Notes under the pieces: model-generated
Told to the model about the DNA's origin: nothing
Database searches by the model: none
Seen by the model: the letters and a program-made list of their open reading frames with translations, nothing else
Origin: Sphingomonas albertensis
GTDB lineage: Bacteria > Pseudomonadota > Alphaproteobacteria > Sphingomonadales > Sphingomonadaceae
Reading direction: 5' to 3'
Assembly: GCF_014358075.1 (NCBI RefSeq)
Contig: NZ_JACONT010000010.1
Span: 47,734-111,733 of the forward strand
DNA length: 64,000 nucleotides
In this document: one piece after another, positions 44,221 to 52,360 of the stretch
How positions within the stretch are numbered: the stretch's first letter is position 1
Layout of the letters: each line of letters begins with the position of its first letter
Translations under genes and position numbers: made by a program

Positions 44221-44775
44221 TCAGTACGTGGCCCACCGCGCCAACCGGCGGATGCGCTGCATGTACCGCTCTCTCGATACCAACCCATCGGCGCTTTGGA
44301 GCAAACCCTTTGCTGCGGCGACGATCGTGTCAGCAACAGCGTCGGCATCCGTCGCCCTGCCGCCCGCTACCAGAGCTTCAACGATGCACGCTTCGAAGGC
44401 GGCGTCGGCAACAGCAGCAGTCGGCCCGATCAGGCGGTGTGTGGCGTCGATCAGTTCGGCGCCATGGGGGCTCTCCTTTAGTAACGCGAGAGTACGTCCG
44501 AATTTAGCGTCCAGCAGCTCGATCACGGCAACCTCAAGCGAGTGCTGTTCATCAAGCACCTTGCGGGACGCCTGTAGCGTACCTGCATTCATTTCATCGA
44601 CGACTGCTCGCAGGACCTCATCCTTGTTCGTGAAATAATGATAGATCGCTGTTCGCGATACTCCCGCCCCTGAAGCGATGTCGGCAAGGCTGGTCCGCTG
44701 AAAACCGAAACGCAGAAATGCCGCTCTCGCGCCGGCTAGGATGCGGCTTCGACGGTCACTCATGTTATCGTTCAT
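44221..44775 (-). CDS. TetR-family transcriptional regulator
   Basis: 184 residues from ATG 44775 (ATG 44763 also possible). Helix-turn-helix RILAGARAAFLRFGFQRTSLADIASGAGVSRTAIYHYFTNKDEVLRAVVDEM at about 10-65. The C-terminal domain ends RRLARWATY. It lies 56 bases upstream of the SRPBCC gene on the same strand, so it probably acts in this unit. Confidence 0.88.
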   Translation of the reverse strand: MNDNMSDRRSRILAGARAAFLRFGFQRTSLADIASGAGVSRTAIYHYFTNKDEVLRAVVDEMNAGTLQASRKVLDEQHSLEVAVIELLDAKFGRTLALLKESPHGAELIDATHRLIGPTAAVADAAFEACIVEALVAGGRATDADAVADTIVAAAKGLLQSADGLVSRERYMQRIRRLARWATY

Positions 44776-44912
44776 ACCAGCAAGTCCTGTCGTTTCTCCA
44801 TCGGTCCTGACACGCTTCATGGCCTCCGTGCTAGCCTGCTACGCCGAAGCTCCGGCCCTTGACGCAATGGCGTTGCGGCATCACGCGTGTCCCCCGACGA
44901 TGCCGCGGTGGC

Positions 44913-45308
44913 CTACCGACCAGCATCTTCCCGCGCGTCGTAGGCAGCTTGCGAGGCGGCAATGCCGCGAAGATTCTCGAAAGCCCAATCCCCAAGTATT
45001 TGGACTGGCCCCGCGAGCGAACGGCCAATTTCCGTCAGTTCATAGTCAACACGTGGCGGGATCGACGGCGTCACGGTCCTCGTCACCAGACCGTCACGTT
45101 CCATGTTCCGCAGAGTCAGGGTGAGCATTCGCTGCGAGATGCCGTCGATCCCGCGTTTGAGTTCATTGAACCGATATCCTCGGTCGCGCAGCATAACGAT
45201 GATCAGGACGGCCCATTTGTCGCCAATGCGCGTGAGCACCTGCGTGACCTTGAGGCAGGTGGCGGGTTCACGCCGTGTGGCGCTCTCTTCGACAGCGACG
45301 TCAGTCAC
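44913..45308 (-). CDS. HxlR-family regulator 2
   Basis: 131 residues from a GTG. Core [63 protein letters not shown]: HxlR winged helix with a Cys just ahead (ATCLK). Divergent from the azoreductase-like gene at 45402 across 93 bases that carry two direct repeats (45309 and 45329), so it probably represses azoR and itself in response to an electrophile or quinone. Confidence 0.9.
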   Translation of the reverse strand: MTDVAVEESATRREPATCLKVTQVLTRIGDKWAVLIIVMLRDRGYRFNELKRGIDGISQRMLTLTLRNMERDGLVTRTVTPSIPPRVDYELTEIGRSLAGPVQILGDWAFENLRGIAASQAAYDAREDAGR

Positions 45309-45342
45309 AATTTTGTGCCTTCGGTATCAAATTTGTGCGTTC
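45309..45342. promoter_or_regulatory. Candidate HxlR operator, direct repeats
   Basis: AATTTTGTGCCTTC (45309-45322) and AAATTTGTGCGTTC (45329-45342) are direct repeats with 20-base spacing, about two helical turns, placed between HxlR and the azoreductase gene. Twin sites spaced this way fit a dimeric winged-helix repressor. Confidence 0.45.
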
Positions 45343-45401
45343 TTGCGGGGGGATTGAGGCAGGCACATACCATAACCGACGCAACAATCGGAACCTTATC
45401 C

Positions 45402-46016
45402 ATGAAAATTCTCCACGTCGACAGCAGCATCACCGGCGCTCGCTCGGTATCGCGCGAGCTATCCGCGCTTATCGTCGCGCAACTCGGGGGAAGCGACCAA
45501 CACCAGGTAACCTATCGCGACCTCGTCGCGGAGGATTTGCCGCACTTCACCGCGGTGACCGCGCCTTCGGCACACCCGCTCTCAAATACCGTATCAATGC
45601 TCGACCAGGCGCAGCAGACTCAACGTGACGAGAGCGACGTTGTTCTGCAGGAGTTCATCGACGCGGATACGGTCGTGATCGGCGTACCAATGTACAACTT
45701 CACGTTTTCGTCCGAGCTGAAAGCGTGGCTTGACCGGATCGTCATTCCCGGCACGACCTTCAAGCCCGGTCCGAACGGCCCCGAAGGCCTGGCAGGTGGC
45801 AAGCGCGTCATCCTCGCGATCGCTCGCGGCGGATACTATGGTGAAGAGGGCGCGTTCAAGGCCGCCGAGCATGCGGAATCTCTCCTGCGGGCTATCTTAG
45901 GCTTCATTGGCGTTCGAGACATAGAGGCAGTCATCGCCGAAGGCCTAAATGACCCCGCTGCTCGCCCAAAGGCGATTGCGTCGGCGCGAAATGCCGTGGA
46001 GCATCTCGCAGCCTGA
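45402..46016 (+). CDS. azoR: FMN-dependent NADH azoreductase
   Basis: 204 residues from ATG 45402; longer frames upstream are not family-like. [24 protein letters not shown] is the FMN phosphate loop. [31 protein letters not shown] and [16 protein letters not shown] are the azoR signatures (P-M-Y-N-F, R-G-G). Reduces azo dyes and quinones by two-electron transfer in the cytosol. Typical length about 200. Controlled by the divergent HxlR gene. A strong hairpin lies 9 bases after the stop. Confidence 0.93.
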   Translation: MKILHVDSSITGARSVSRELSALIVAQLGGSDQHQVTYRDLVAEDLPHFTAVTAPSAHPLSNTVSMLDQAQQTQRDESDVVLQEFIDADTVVIGVPMYNFTFSSELKAWLDRIVIPGTTFKPGPNGPEGLAGGKRVILAIARGGYYGEEGAFKAAEHAESLLRAILGFIGVRDIEAVIAEGLNDPAARPKAIASARNAVEHLAA

Positions 46017-46024
46017 CGTCAACA

Positions 46025-46053
46025 AGCCCGGCCGCGGTGGGTTCGGCCGGGCT
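46025..46053 (+). terminator. Terminator-like hairpin after azoR
   Basis: AGCCCGGCCG, nine-base loop, CGGCCGGGCT. Ten perfect pairs, followed by AATTCC. The lack of a T run is usual in GC-rich genomes. Confidence 0.55.
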
Positions 46054-46174
46054 AATTCCACGTCATCAGGCGAACCGTGATGCCACTCCATCGACTGCCT
46101 ATCGACTTCATGTCACATGGCGATACTGCAGACAGGCGTCGACGAAGTCGTCAACGCCCAGCCGCCGCTCAATC

Positions 46175-46933
46175 TCAAGTGGCTCCGACCTTACTTAACT
46201 GCTTGAAGATGAAGCCCGGAGCGAGACGGCTCGCTATTTTCAGGACGTTGCTTTGGCCAGGCCGAACCTCATCGCGCCCTGCCTCGATCCCAGAGATTAT
46301 GTGCCGCACGAGCACGTCCACGGGCATCCCGCTCTGGCCTGGCATATGCTGCTTGAACTCCGACGCGAAAAGAGGCGTCTCCGTGAGTGGCGGCGCTACT
46401 TCCACTACCCTGACCGGCGTATTGCGGAGCTGCTCGCGCAAGCACCGTGTATAGGCATGAAGCCCAGCCTTGGCGGCAGAATAGATAGGCGAGATCGTGA
46501 ACGGTACGAATGCTAGCCCGGACGAGACGTTGACGATCATCGGGTTGGATCGCGTGCGCAAGTGCGGCAGGAATTGCTGTACCATTCGGATCGGACCACT
46601 CAGGTCAATATCTACCTCTTGAGTTACGTCCGTCAGAGGCCGGTCGTCACCGAGCCGTAAGGCGCGCATGATGCCGGCGTTGTTAATCAAGACGTCTAGC
46701 GCCGGAAAGCGCGTAGTCAGCGTCTGGTATAGGTCAAGAATACTATTCTCATTGGCCACATCGCTTTTCGAAGCATGCAGACCAGGGTGGCGAAGTCTGG
46801 CGGCCTCGAGAGCCGATTCACTGCGTCCAGTGACGATCACGACATTGCCTCGCGCAAGCAAAGCTCCCGCTAACTCCAATCCAATCCCGCTACTTCCACC
46901 GGTAATCAGCACCGTTCGACCCGTCAGTTTCAT
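46175..46933 (-). CDS. Classical short-chain dehydrogenase/reductase
   Basis: 252 residues. TGGSSGIG near residue 11 (nucleotide motif), NNAGIM at about 83-88, catalytic Ser in VNVSSGLAF and Tyr-Lys in SPIYSAAKAGLHAYTRCLREQLR (YxxxK). DltE-like SDRs share this. Substrate unknown, likely carbonyl. It diverges from HxlR gene 3 with 21 bases between. Confidence 0.9.
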   Translation of the reverse strand: MKLTGRTVLITGGSSGIGLELAGALLARGNVVIVTGRSESALEAARLRHPGLHASKSDVANENSILDLYQTLTTRFPALDVLINNAGIMRALRLGDDRPLTDVTQEVDIDLSGPIRMVQQFLPHLRTRSNPMIVNVSSGLAFVPFTISPIYSAAKAGLHAYTRCLREQLRNTPVRVVEVAPPLTETPLFASEFKQHMPGQSGMPVDVLVRHIISGIEAGRDEVRPGQSNVLKIASRLAPGFIFKQLSKVGAT

Positions 46934-46954
46934 TGCGTTGTTCCGCCATCATGT

Positions 46955-47476
46955 TTGCCGAGGGGGGTAATGCAGTTTATGGTTACGCTCGGGAAGAAGG
47001 CACCTTTTTCTGCCATACTTACCTTTAGGAAACTGTCAGTGACGATCACCGCCAAATTCACCGCAGACGAGATCGCGACCGCCGAACGCTACGTGGCAAC
47101 GACACCTCCTGCAGATATCGATCCGCGAATTGAGGCCTTGGTGACCGAACTGATCGGGCGCGTGGCAGACAAGTGGACGATGATGGTAGTTGAAGCGTTG
47201 ACCGAGAGCGGCACGCTACGGTTCAGCCGGCTGGCCGAGGCGATCGGCGGCATCAGCCAGAAAATGCTGACACAAACGCTGAGAGCCATGGAACGCGACG
47301 GACTGGTCAATCGCACCGTGTACCCGGTCGTCCCTCCCAAGGTGGAGTATCGACTGACACAGCTGGGGCTGACCCTTGGTGCGGCGTTCTGCGGGGTCTG
47401 GATCTGGGCCAGCGATAATCTGGTAGAAGTTGAAAAGGCGCGAGCAGCCTTCGATCAGCACGCATTAAATGGGTAG
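46955..47476 (+). CDS. HxlR-family regulator 3
   Basis: Up to 173 residues; starts at 46979 or GTG 47039 would be shorter and fit the family length better. Core VTELIGRVADKWTMMVVEALTESGTLRFSRLAEAIGGISQKMLTQTLRAMERDGLVNRTVYPVVPPKVEYRLTQLG. It lacks the Cys seen in the other two, so a different trigger is possible. Divergent from the SDR gene, and a strong hairpin follows within five bases. Confidence 0.86.
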   Translation: MPRGVMQFMVTLGKKAPFSAILTFRKLSVTITAKFTADEIATAERYVATTPPADIDPRIEALVTELIGRVADKWTMMVVEALTESGTLRFSRLAEAIGGISQKMLTQTLRAMERDGLVNRTVYPVVPPKVEYRLTQLGLTLGAAFCGVWIWASDNLVEVEKARAAFDQHALNG

Positions 47477-47480
47477 CACG

Positions 47481-47517
47481 GGATACCGCTTCAGGCGCTT
47501 TGGCTGAAGCGGTATCC
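47481..47517. terminator. Bidirectional terminator hairpin
   Basis: GGATACCGCTTCAG, nine-base loop, CTGAAGCGGTATCC. A perfect 14-pair stem between convergent HxlR gene 3 and the FAD monooxygenase gene; ends the plus-strand unit 4 bases after the stop codon. Confidence 0.7.
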
Positions 47518-47692
47518 TATCATCGTCGATCAGCGGACACTTTCCGGACTAAGGTTGAGCGTGGCGGGATACCCAACCTCCTCGATTCCCTTGCCTTGCG
47601 CAGCGAGCAGCTTCTTCGTTAGCGTCAAATACCGGCTGCGCGTGCGTTCCTTGAGGATAGACGGAATGGGCAGGAACGGCGATGCTACACTC

Positions 47693-49147
47693 CTAGCGAG
47701 GTGCGGTTGGTAGCTGCTCGGCAACGTAACCATCTGGACGGATAAGGACGGCTTGCGTTTGTTCGTGGGACGCTTGCGACTTAGGGGTTCGGGCGGTGAC
47801 ATAACGCACGGCCCCAGCTTGCAGCCATCCGGGCAAAGCTACCTGCGCGCTGTCTCCAAAAGATAGGTGCAACCATGTCCCCCCAGCTAGCAGCGCGTAA
47901 ATCCGTGTTGTCGTTTCATCCGGCAGTACAATGTTACGATCTGCCACCCGTTCGCCTGCGCCGGGCGTATCCCCGAATAGTCCCCCACTCGGGTAGCGTA
48001 GGTCAAAGCCGGAAAGGACGCCCGCCAGTCGGCGGTTGATTTCCGGTACTTTCAGCAGGTCGGACATCTCAGCGCGTAGCGCCAGATGCCCGGCATCAAA
48101 TCGGGTCATCAAGGCGCCTTGAGCCTCAGTATTGCGGGCGAGCTGCGCGCCAACCGGCCTGCGCTCCGCTTCGTAGCTATCAAGCAAAGAAGGGGGTGCC
48201 CTGTCATTCAGCACTGCGGCCAACTTCCACCCCAGGTTCATGGCGTCCTGCAAGCCGACGTTCATCCCTTGTCCGCCCGCCGGGAAGTGAAGATGCGCGG
48301 CATCGCCCACGAGGAAAAGGCGGCCCTCGCGATAGCGCGCAGCAAGACGGGTCTCGTCCCCAAACCGGGTAAGCCAAGTCGGGTCACTAAAGTGAACATC
48401 CTCGTCGAGGATATGCCGTGTGGAAGCCGACAGTTCCTCTAGCGTCAGCGGTTCACCGACAGCTACGTGGGTGCGCTGCGGATCGACAACGATCACGCGC
48501 ATCGTGCCACCGTTCCCGACTGGCACGATCGTCACGGCGCCACGCGCGTTGGTCACCATTCGTACGGGTGGTCCGTCCAGTCCGCGCAGTGATACATCGC
48601 CCATCATAATACTCAGCGTGGCGGGGTGGCCTTCGAACGCAATGCCAGCCGTCTGCCGTACGATACTGCGACGCGCATCGGCGCCCACCACTGCTCGGGC
48701 GTGAAAGGAGGCTTCGCTATCTTCGTGTTGCGCGAACACCCCATAGCCCTCCGTCTCGCTACCAGTGATTCGTGTCACTTCATGTCCCCGCAGGACGATC
48801 ACACCCAACTCGCGGGCATGTTCCTCAATAAGCGCCTCGGTCTGACTCTGCGGCAGCAACAGCGTAAAAGGGTAACGCGTGTCGAAGGCGGAGAAGTCCA
48901 GCCGAGTGTCCAAGGCCGCATAATGCCCCGTGGAGATCGCCTGCCCTTTAGCAAGGAAGCGCTCGGCAAGCCCTCGCATCGCGAACATTTCGAGCGTGCG
49001 GCCGTGCATCGTGAGCGCTCGAGACTGCGCCATAGAGACGTCGCGTCGTTCGAGCAAAATGACTGTGAGGCCGGCAAGCTTCAACTCGCAGGCAGCCCAT
49101 AACCCAACGGGCCCGCCGCCAACAACAATCACGTCTGCATTAATCAT
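47693..49147 (-). CDS. FAD-dependent aromatic monooxygenase
   Basis: 484 residues from ATG 49147 (a TTG four codons earlier lies next to the operator). VIVVGGGPVGLWAACELKLAGLTVILLERR is the FAD-binding GxGxxG region. ALTMHGRTLEMFAMRG and the DG motif region (VVGADARRS) follow. LFLVGDAAHLHFPAGGQGMNVGLQDAMNLGWKLAAVL is the GD-motif of PHBH-type hydroxylases (phenol, rifampicin, pentachlorophenol or tetracycline monooxygenase relatives). Substrate unknown; an antibiotic or aromatic is likely. Divergent from a TetR repressor with a shared operator. Confidence 0.9.
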   Translation of the reverse strand: MINADVIVVGGGPVGLWAACELKLAGLTVILLERRDVSMAQSRALTMHGRTLEMFAMRGLAERFLAKGQAISTGHYAALDTRLDFSAFDTRYPFTLLLPQSQTEALIEEHARELGVIVLRGHEVTRITGSETEGYGVFAQHEDSEASFHARAVVGADARRSIVRQTAGIAFEGHPATLSIMMGDVSLRGLDGPPVRMVTNARGAVTIVPVGNGGTMRVIVVDPQRTHVAVGEPLTLEELSASTRHILDEDVHFSDPTWLTRFGDETRLAARYREGRLFLVGDAAHLHFPAGGQGMNVGLQDAMNLGWKLAAVLNDRAPPSLLDSYEAERRPVGAQLARNTEAQGALMTRFDAGHLALRAEMSDLLKVPEINRRLAGVLSGFDLRYPSGGLFGDTPGAGERVADRNIVLPDETTTRIYALLAGGTWLHLSFGDSAQVALPGWLQAGAVRYVTARTPKSQASHEQTQAVLIRPDGYVAEQLPTAPR

Positions 49148-49159
49148 TTCGGAGTCCAA

Positions 49160-49192
49160 TCTAACGTTGTTAGAGAGTCTAACCGTGTTAGA
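49160..49192. promoter_or_regulatory. Twin palindromic operator between TetR and monooxygenase
   Basis: Two copies of TCTAAC-n3-GTTAGA: 49160-49174 (centre GTT) and 49178-49192 (centre CGT), 18 bases apart centre to centre. Both are perfect six-base half sites. They fill most of the 53-base gap between the divergent starts (49147 and 49201), and GAGAG between and after the sites also supplies a ribosome site. The layout copies tetO of tetA-tetR, with a different sequence. Confidence 0.8.
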
Positions 49193-49200
49193 GAGTCAAG

Positions 49201-49824
49201 ATGGCGATTGATAAAAATGTGGTGATCCAAACGGCGCTGGTATTGCTCGATGAAGTCGGCAGCGACGGATTGACAATGCGGGCGTTGGCCAAAGCGCTGA
49301 ACGTGCAGGCGCCGACGCTTTACTGGCACTTCCCCTCCAAGCAGGACCTGCTCGAGCAAATGGCAGACGCGCTGATCGCGCCGGTGTTGAGAAACGTAAA
49401 TGTTAATGCCGCGCCAGACGATGTGCTCCGCTCGCTCGCGGGGGCATTACGTGCGGCACTCCTGTCGAGACGGGATGGTGCGCGCATATATGCGGGCACC
49501 TACGTCATGGGCGACAACGTGCTCGGTGTCGCCGAAATCGCGCTTGGCGCACTGCTTCGAAAGGGGATTGATGCATGCGAAGCAACCGATGCCATGTTCA
49601 ACCTCGTCTACTACGTGCTTGGTTTCACAATCGAGGAGCAAGGTTTTGACAGACGGTGGAGTGAAAAGTCTGAAGGATCTTCTGTACGTCGCCAGTTCCT
49701 CGGCGCTACCGAAGGTCGCTTTCCTAACCTCTCGAGGAACCTGGACGCCATCCTGACAAATAGCTTTGACAATCGGTTTGCATCGGGACTTACCGCTCTC
49801 CTGTATACACATCCATTCAGGTAA
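49201..49824 (+). CDS. TetR-class repressor (tetracycline-repressor-like)
   Basis: 207 residues. Helix-turn-helix VVIQTALVLLDEVGSDGLTMRALAKALNVQAPTLYWHFPSKQDLLEQMAD matches the TetR subclass with 'GL+MRALAK.L.V.APTLYWHF'. The C-terminal domain (GARIYAGTYVMGD..., FTIEEQGFDRRWSEK) resembles TetR_C rather than the generic TetR/AcrR ligand domain. It should bind the twin operator beside it and control the monooxygenase. The ATG lies eight bases from the second half site. Confidence 0.92.
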   Translation: MAIDKNVVIQTALVLLDEVGSDGLTMRALAKALNVQAPTLYWHFPSKQDLLEQMADALIAPVLRNVNVNAAPDDVLRSLAGALRAALLSRRDGARIYAGTYVMGDNVLGVAEIALGALLRKGIDACEATDAMFNLVYYVLGFTIEEQGFDRRWSEKSEGSSVRRQFLGATEGRFPNLSRNLDAILTNSFDNRFASGLTALLYTHPFR

Positions 49825-50374
49825 TGGGGACTTCATTCCCAAAACCGGTTTCGCGCATCATTTCCAACATGATTTACATTCGGCACGGTTGTACGGCCTA
49901 TAGTTTTAAACAATGATCAAGAGCGGGAAGCCTACTCTCAGGATCAAAGCTAGCTTGGAAACGGCAAACAACTCCGACCAATGCGAGCTGCCCCCGCAGT
50001 AAGCCGCTTTACCAAAAACCGTTCCCAAGACATTTTCCGAAATGGCGTCATCTCGACAGAGTTATGGTAATGACAGGTCATTCTTGGGTGACGCAAAACA
50101 CATGATTGTCGACAGGCGGCAGTCAGGCGACCGGGGCTGCCCCAACCTATGCGCCGGCAGATGCGACAAACCCTGTCGCTTTGTCTGACTGTGCGGAAAC
50201 CAAAATCTAGAGGTTTTCCGTCACCCACCAAAACGGGCGAGACGTCACACTGATCGTCAATTTGGGTATACCCTGAGTGGGCAGGGGCTTTGGTACACGA
50301 AACCCGTTCAATCAGGGTCGGTAGCAGCTAAAATGGACACCTCATTATAAGGGTCTAGAGGCTGCCTGAACACA
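49825..50374. other. Intergenic region with inverted-repeat arm
   Basis: 550 bases with no gene I can support. The stretch 50007-50040 is, on the minus strand, an imperfect match (about 28 of 34) to 51308-51343 on the other side of the recombinase. A TTATGG/CCATAA-type palindrome and several GTCGAC sites lie at 50050-50110. Minus-strand frames here have no family features. Confidence 0.45.
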
Positions 50375-51037
50375 TTAGCGATGCGCTACTGACTCAGCCG
50401 CCCGGATCGCTGCGTCAGCCCCTGCCTGTAGACGGCGATCACGAGCAATCTTGGCGAGCAGCGTTCGACTGCACCCAGTCGCATCCATTATATCGCGCCA
50501 GCTTCGGCCATCGCGGAGAAGACTCGAGATCGCCGCGTTGCGGGTCTTGTTCTCGGGGCGTCCCTTATAAAGGCCCGCTGCCTTGGCTTTCGCAGTGCCT
50601 TCGGCCTGTCGACGACGGCGATCCTCATAGTCCTTCCGGGCAACCGCGGCGAGTACGTCCAGCATCATGGCGTTGATCGCTGCGAACATTCGGCCGGTGA
50701 ACTCATCGATCGGTGCCGTCAGGATCCAGGACGTCGGCAGGTCGAGCGCGACGATCCTGACCTGCTTGGTGTCGAGCAGATTGCGCAGCTTGATCCAGTC
50801 CGGTGAGGTCAGGCGAGAAAGCCGATCAACCTGCTCTACCAGGAGCACGTCTCCCGGCTCGCAATCCGATAGCAGGCGGAACAGCTCGGGCCGGTGAAGC
50901 TTGGCACCACTTTCGTTTTCGACATAACGGGCCGCAATCCTAAGCCCGTGCTCCGTCGCAAACACGTCGAGGGCACTCCTGGCGCGCGACGCGTCTTGTT
51001 CGGAGGTAGATGCGCGAAGATAGGCTCGGATGAACAT
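50375..51037 (-). CDS. Serine recombinase (resolvase/invertase)
   Basis: 220 residues. The catalytic N-terminal domain has IRAYLRASTSEQDASRARSALDVF with the nucleophile Ser at about residue 11, and VEQVDRLSRLTSPDW with the arginine pair. C-terminal RPENKTRNAAISSLLRDGRSWRDIMDATGCSRTLLAKIARDR is the DNA-binding helix-turn-helix. Length fits small resolvases and invertases (about 190-210). It transposes nothing itself; a partner transposase is absent. A res-like site lies just upstream of its start. Confidence 0.9.
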   Translation of the reverse strand: MFIRAYLRASTSEQDASRARSALDVFATEHGLRIAARYVENESGAKLHRPELFRLLSDCEPGDVLLVEQVDRLSRLTSPDWIKLRNLLDTKQVRIVALDLPTSWILTAPIDEFTGRMFAAINAMMLDVLAAVARKDYEDRRRRQAEGTAKAKAAGLYKGRPENKTRNAAISSLLRDGRSWRDIMDATGCSRTLLAKIARDRRLQAGADAAIRAAESVAHR

Positions 51038-51056
51038 GCCGCAGTCTGGTATATGT

Positions 51057-51108
51057 GGTACTTATTAGTCCAGTCCTTTTTACGCATTCAGGGCGGTAAT
51101 AAAGTACC
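51057..51108. repeat. Candidate res/crossover site
   Basis: GGTACTTATTA (51057-51067) and TAATAAAGTACC (51097-51108) form an inverted repeat with one gap, 29 bases apart, within 72 bases of the recombinase ATG. Paired sites beside the gene are the layout of Tn3-type res sites. A GGGGTCTGCG...AAATCGTAC stretch from 51118 resembles the 38-bp end of Tn3-family elements. Confidence 0.5.
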
Positions 51109-51457
51109 AGCGATTGAGGGGTCTGCGAAAGGCATGCTCAAATCGTACCGGCAGCATCTCGATCATTCGCACGACTGTCGAAGCGGAAGGGCAGGGGAGG
51201 GGAGGGGCCTCGACCAGGATCGATGGTGCCTTACTCTTGGTTCATTGAGGTCGACCCACCGGAGCAGCCTTGGCTTTCTCATAACTCCATCTCGACGGCG
51301 CAATGTTGAGAAAATGATTTTGGGAACGGATTTTGAGAAAAGCTCCGTACATAAGGAGCGGGGCCGACCAAAAGACGTCAGCTATCTCACTGGCGGTTCG
51401 ATTCCGCGAAGGCTCACGTCATCTTCACCGCGGTTCTCAATCGAGACGGTGCCTCTT
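51109..51457. other. Intergenic region with possible transposon ends
   Basis: 349 bases. Holds the Tn3-like end at 51118-51155 (partial) and the right arm of the inverted repeat (51308-51343). No gene is supported. Confidence 0.4.
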
Positions 51458-52360
51458 TCAATGAGTAAGTTGTGTTTGCGTGCGCCTAAGCAAAAATCGC
51501 TTTAGGCTCGCTGGGTCGTTCGTAAACAAAGCGTCAACGCCGCGGGTTAGGTAATCGCGCCAGCCCTGTTCATCGTCCACAACGTCTGAAAAGACTAGGA
51601 TACCGGCACGGCGTAAGCGTGCGACCTGTTCAGCATCGGCATCTTGCAGCCTCAGCAACATGCAAGAGGAATGATGCCTGCGCGCCAATTTCAGATAGTC
51701 GCTTTTGGCCTGCCACGGCGTCAGGAGACAGGTGCGGACATGCGGATCGATCCTATGCATCGCGTCGATCGTGCGATAATCTGATGACTGTAGAACAAAA
51801 CGACGCTCAAGGCCGTATTTGCGAATCGCGGCAGCGACCAGCTGTGCGAAGGCGACTGGATCAACCTCGCCTTCTCCGATCCCCGGCATCTTCGTTTCAC
51901 CAAAAAACAACACCTTCTTGAGCGCGTACCGCGCGAGCAAGGTGTCCAGCGCAGGCATATGGGCGCCGAGAACCGCCTTTTGGCTAGGATAGATGTCGCG
52001 GTGCTTGGCACCACAATCGAACTTCAATAAAACCTTGAGACTGGTTCCGCGTACCGATCCTAGACTACCCACATAAGCGGGATCAGCGGCGCAGAACGAT
52101 GCGTTTACGGTGCCATCATGCGTAACAATCAGCTGATCGTCTGCCGTGACTTGCATGTCGAACTCGATCATGTCGATGCCCAAGCTGATCGCATTGTCGA
52201 AAGCGGGAAATGTGTTTTCCGGCAACAATGCGGCCCCTCCCCGATGCGCAATGATCAGAGGGCGTTCCAAAGCGATAGCCGACGACGGGAGCGAGGCCCA
52301 CAAAAGCGCCGCGCCTGCCGCAGAGAGCGCTTGGGTTACGGTTAACACAGCCCTTGTCAC
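51458..52360 (-). CDS. Secreted glycerophosphodiester phosphodiesterase
   Basis: 300 residues with signal peptide (ending SAIALERP). GDPD catalytic features: IIAHRGGAALLPENTFPAF (H-R-G ... P-E-N-T), then GIDMIEFDMQVTADDQLIVTHD (E-x-D and V-x-H-D), and an internal LLARYALKKVLFFGETK region. Hydrolyses glycerophosphodiesters to sn-glycerol-3-phosphate and alcohol, here in the periplasm. Coupled to the preceding GDPD by ATGA overlap. Last gene of the MFS-ROK-receptor-GDPD-GDPD unit. Confidence 0.9.
   Translation of the reverse strand: MTRAVLTVTQALSAAGAALLWASLPSSAIALERPLIIAHRGGAALLPENTFPAFDNAISLGIDMIEFDMQVTADDQLIVTHDGTVNASFCAADPAYVGSLGSVRGTSLKVLLKFDCGAKHRDIYPSQKAVLGAHMPALDTLLARYALKKVLFFGETKMPGIGEGEVDPVAFAQLVAAAIRKYGLERRFVLQSSDYRTIDAMHRIDPHVRTCLLTPWQAKSDYLKLARRHHSSCMLLRLQDADAEQVARLRRAGILVFSDVVDDEQGWRDYLTRGVDALFTNDPASLKRFLLRRTQTQLTH

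Noticed and set aside
47530..47802. 90-residue minus-strand frame after the FAD monooxygenase
   Set aside because: The first half overlaps the monooxygenase end in another frame; the tail (TLTKKLLAAQGKGIEEVGYP) is protein-like but without start or family, so not annotated.
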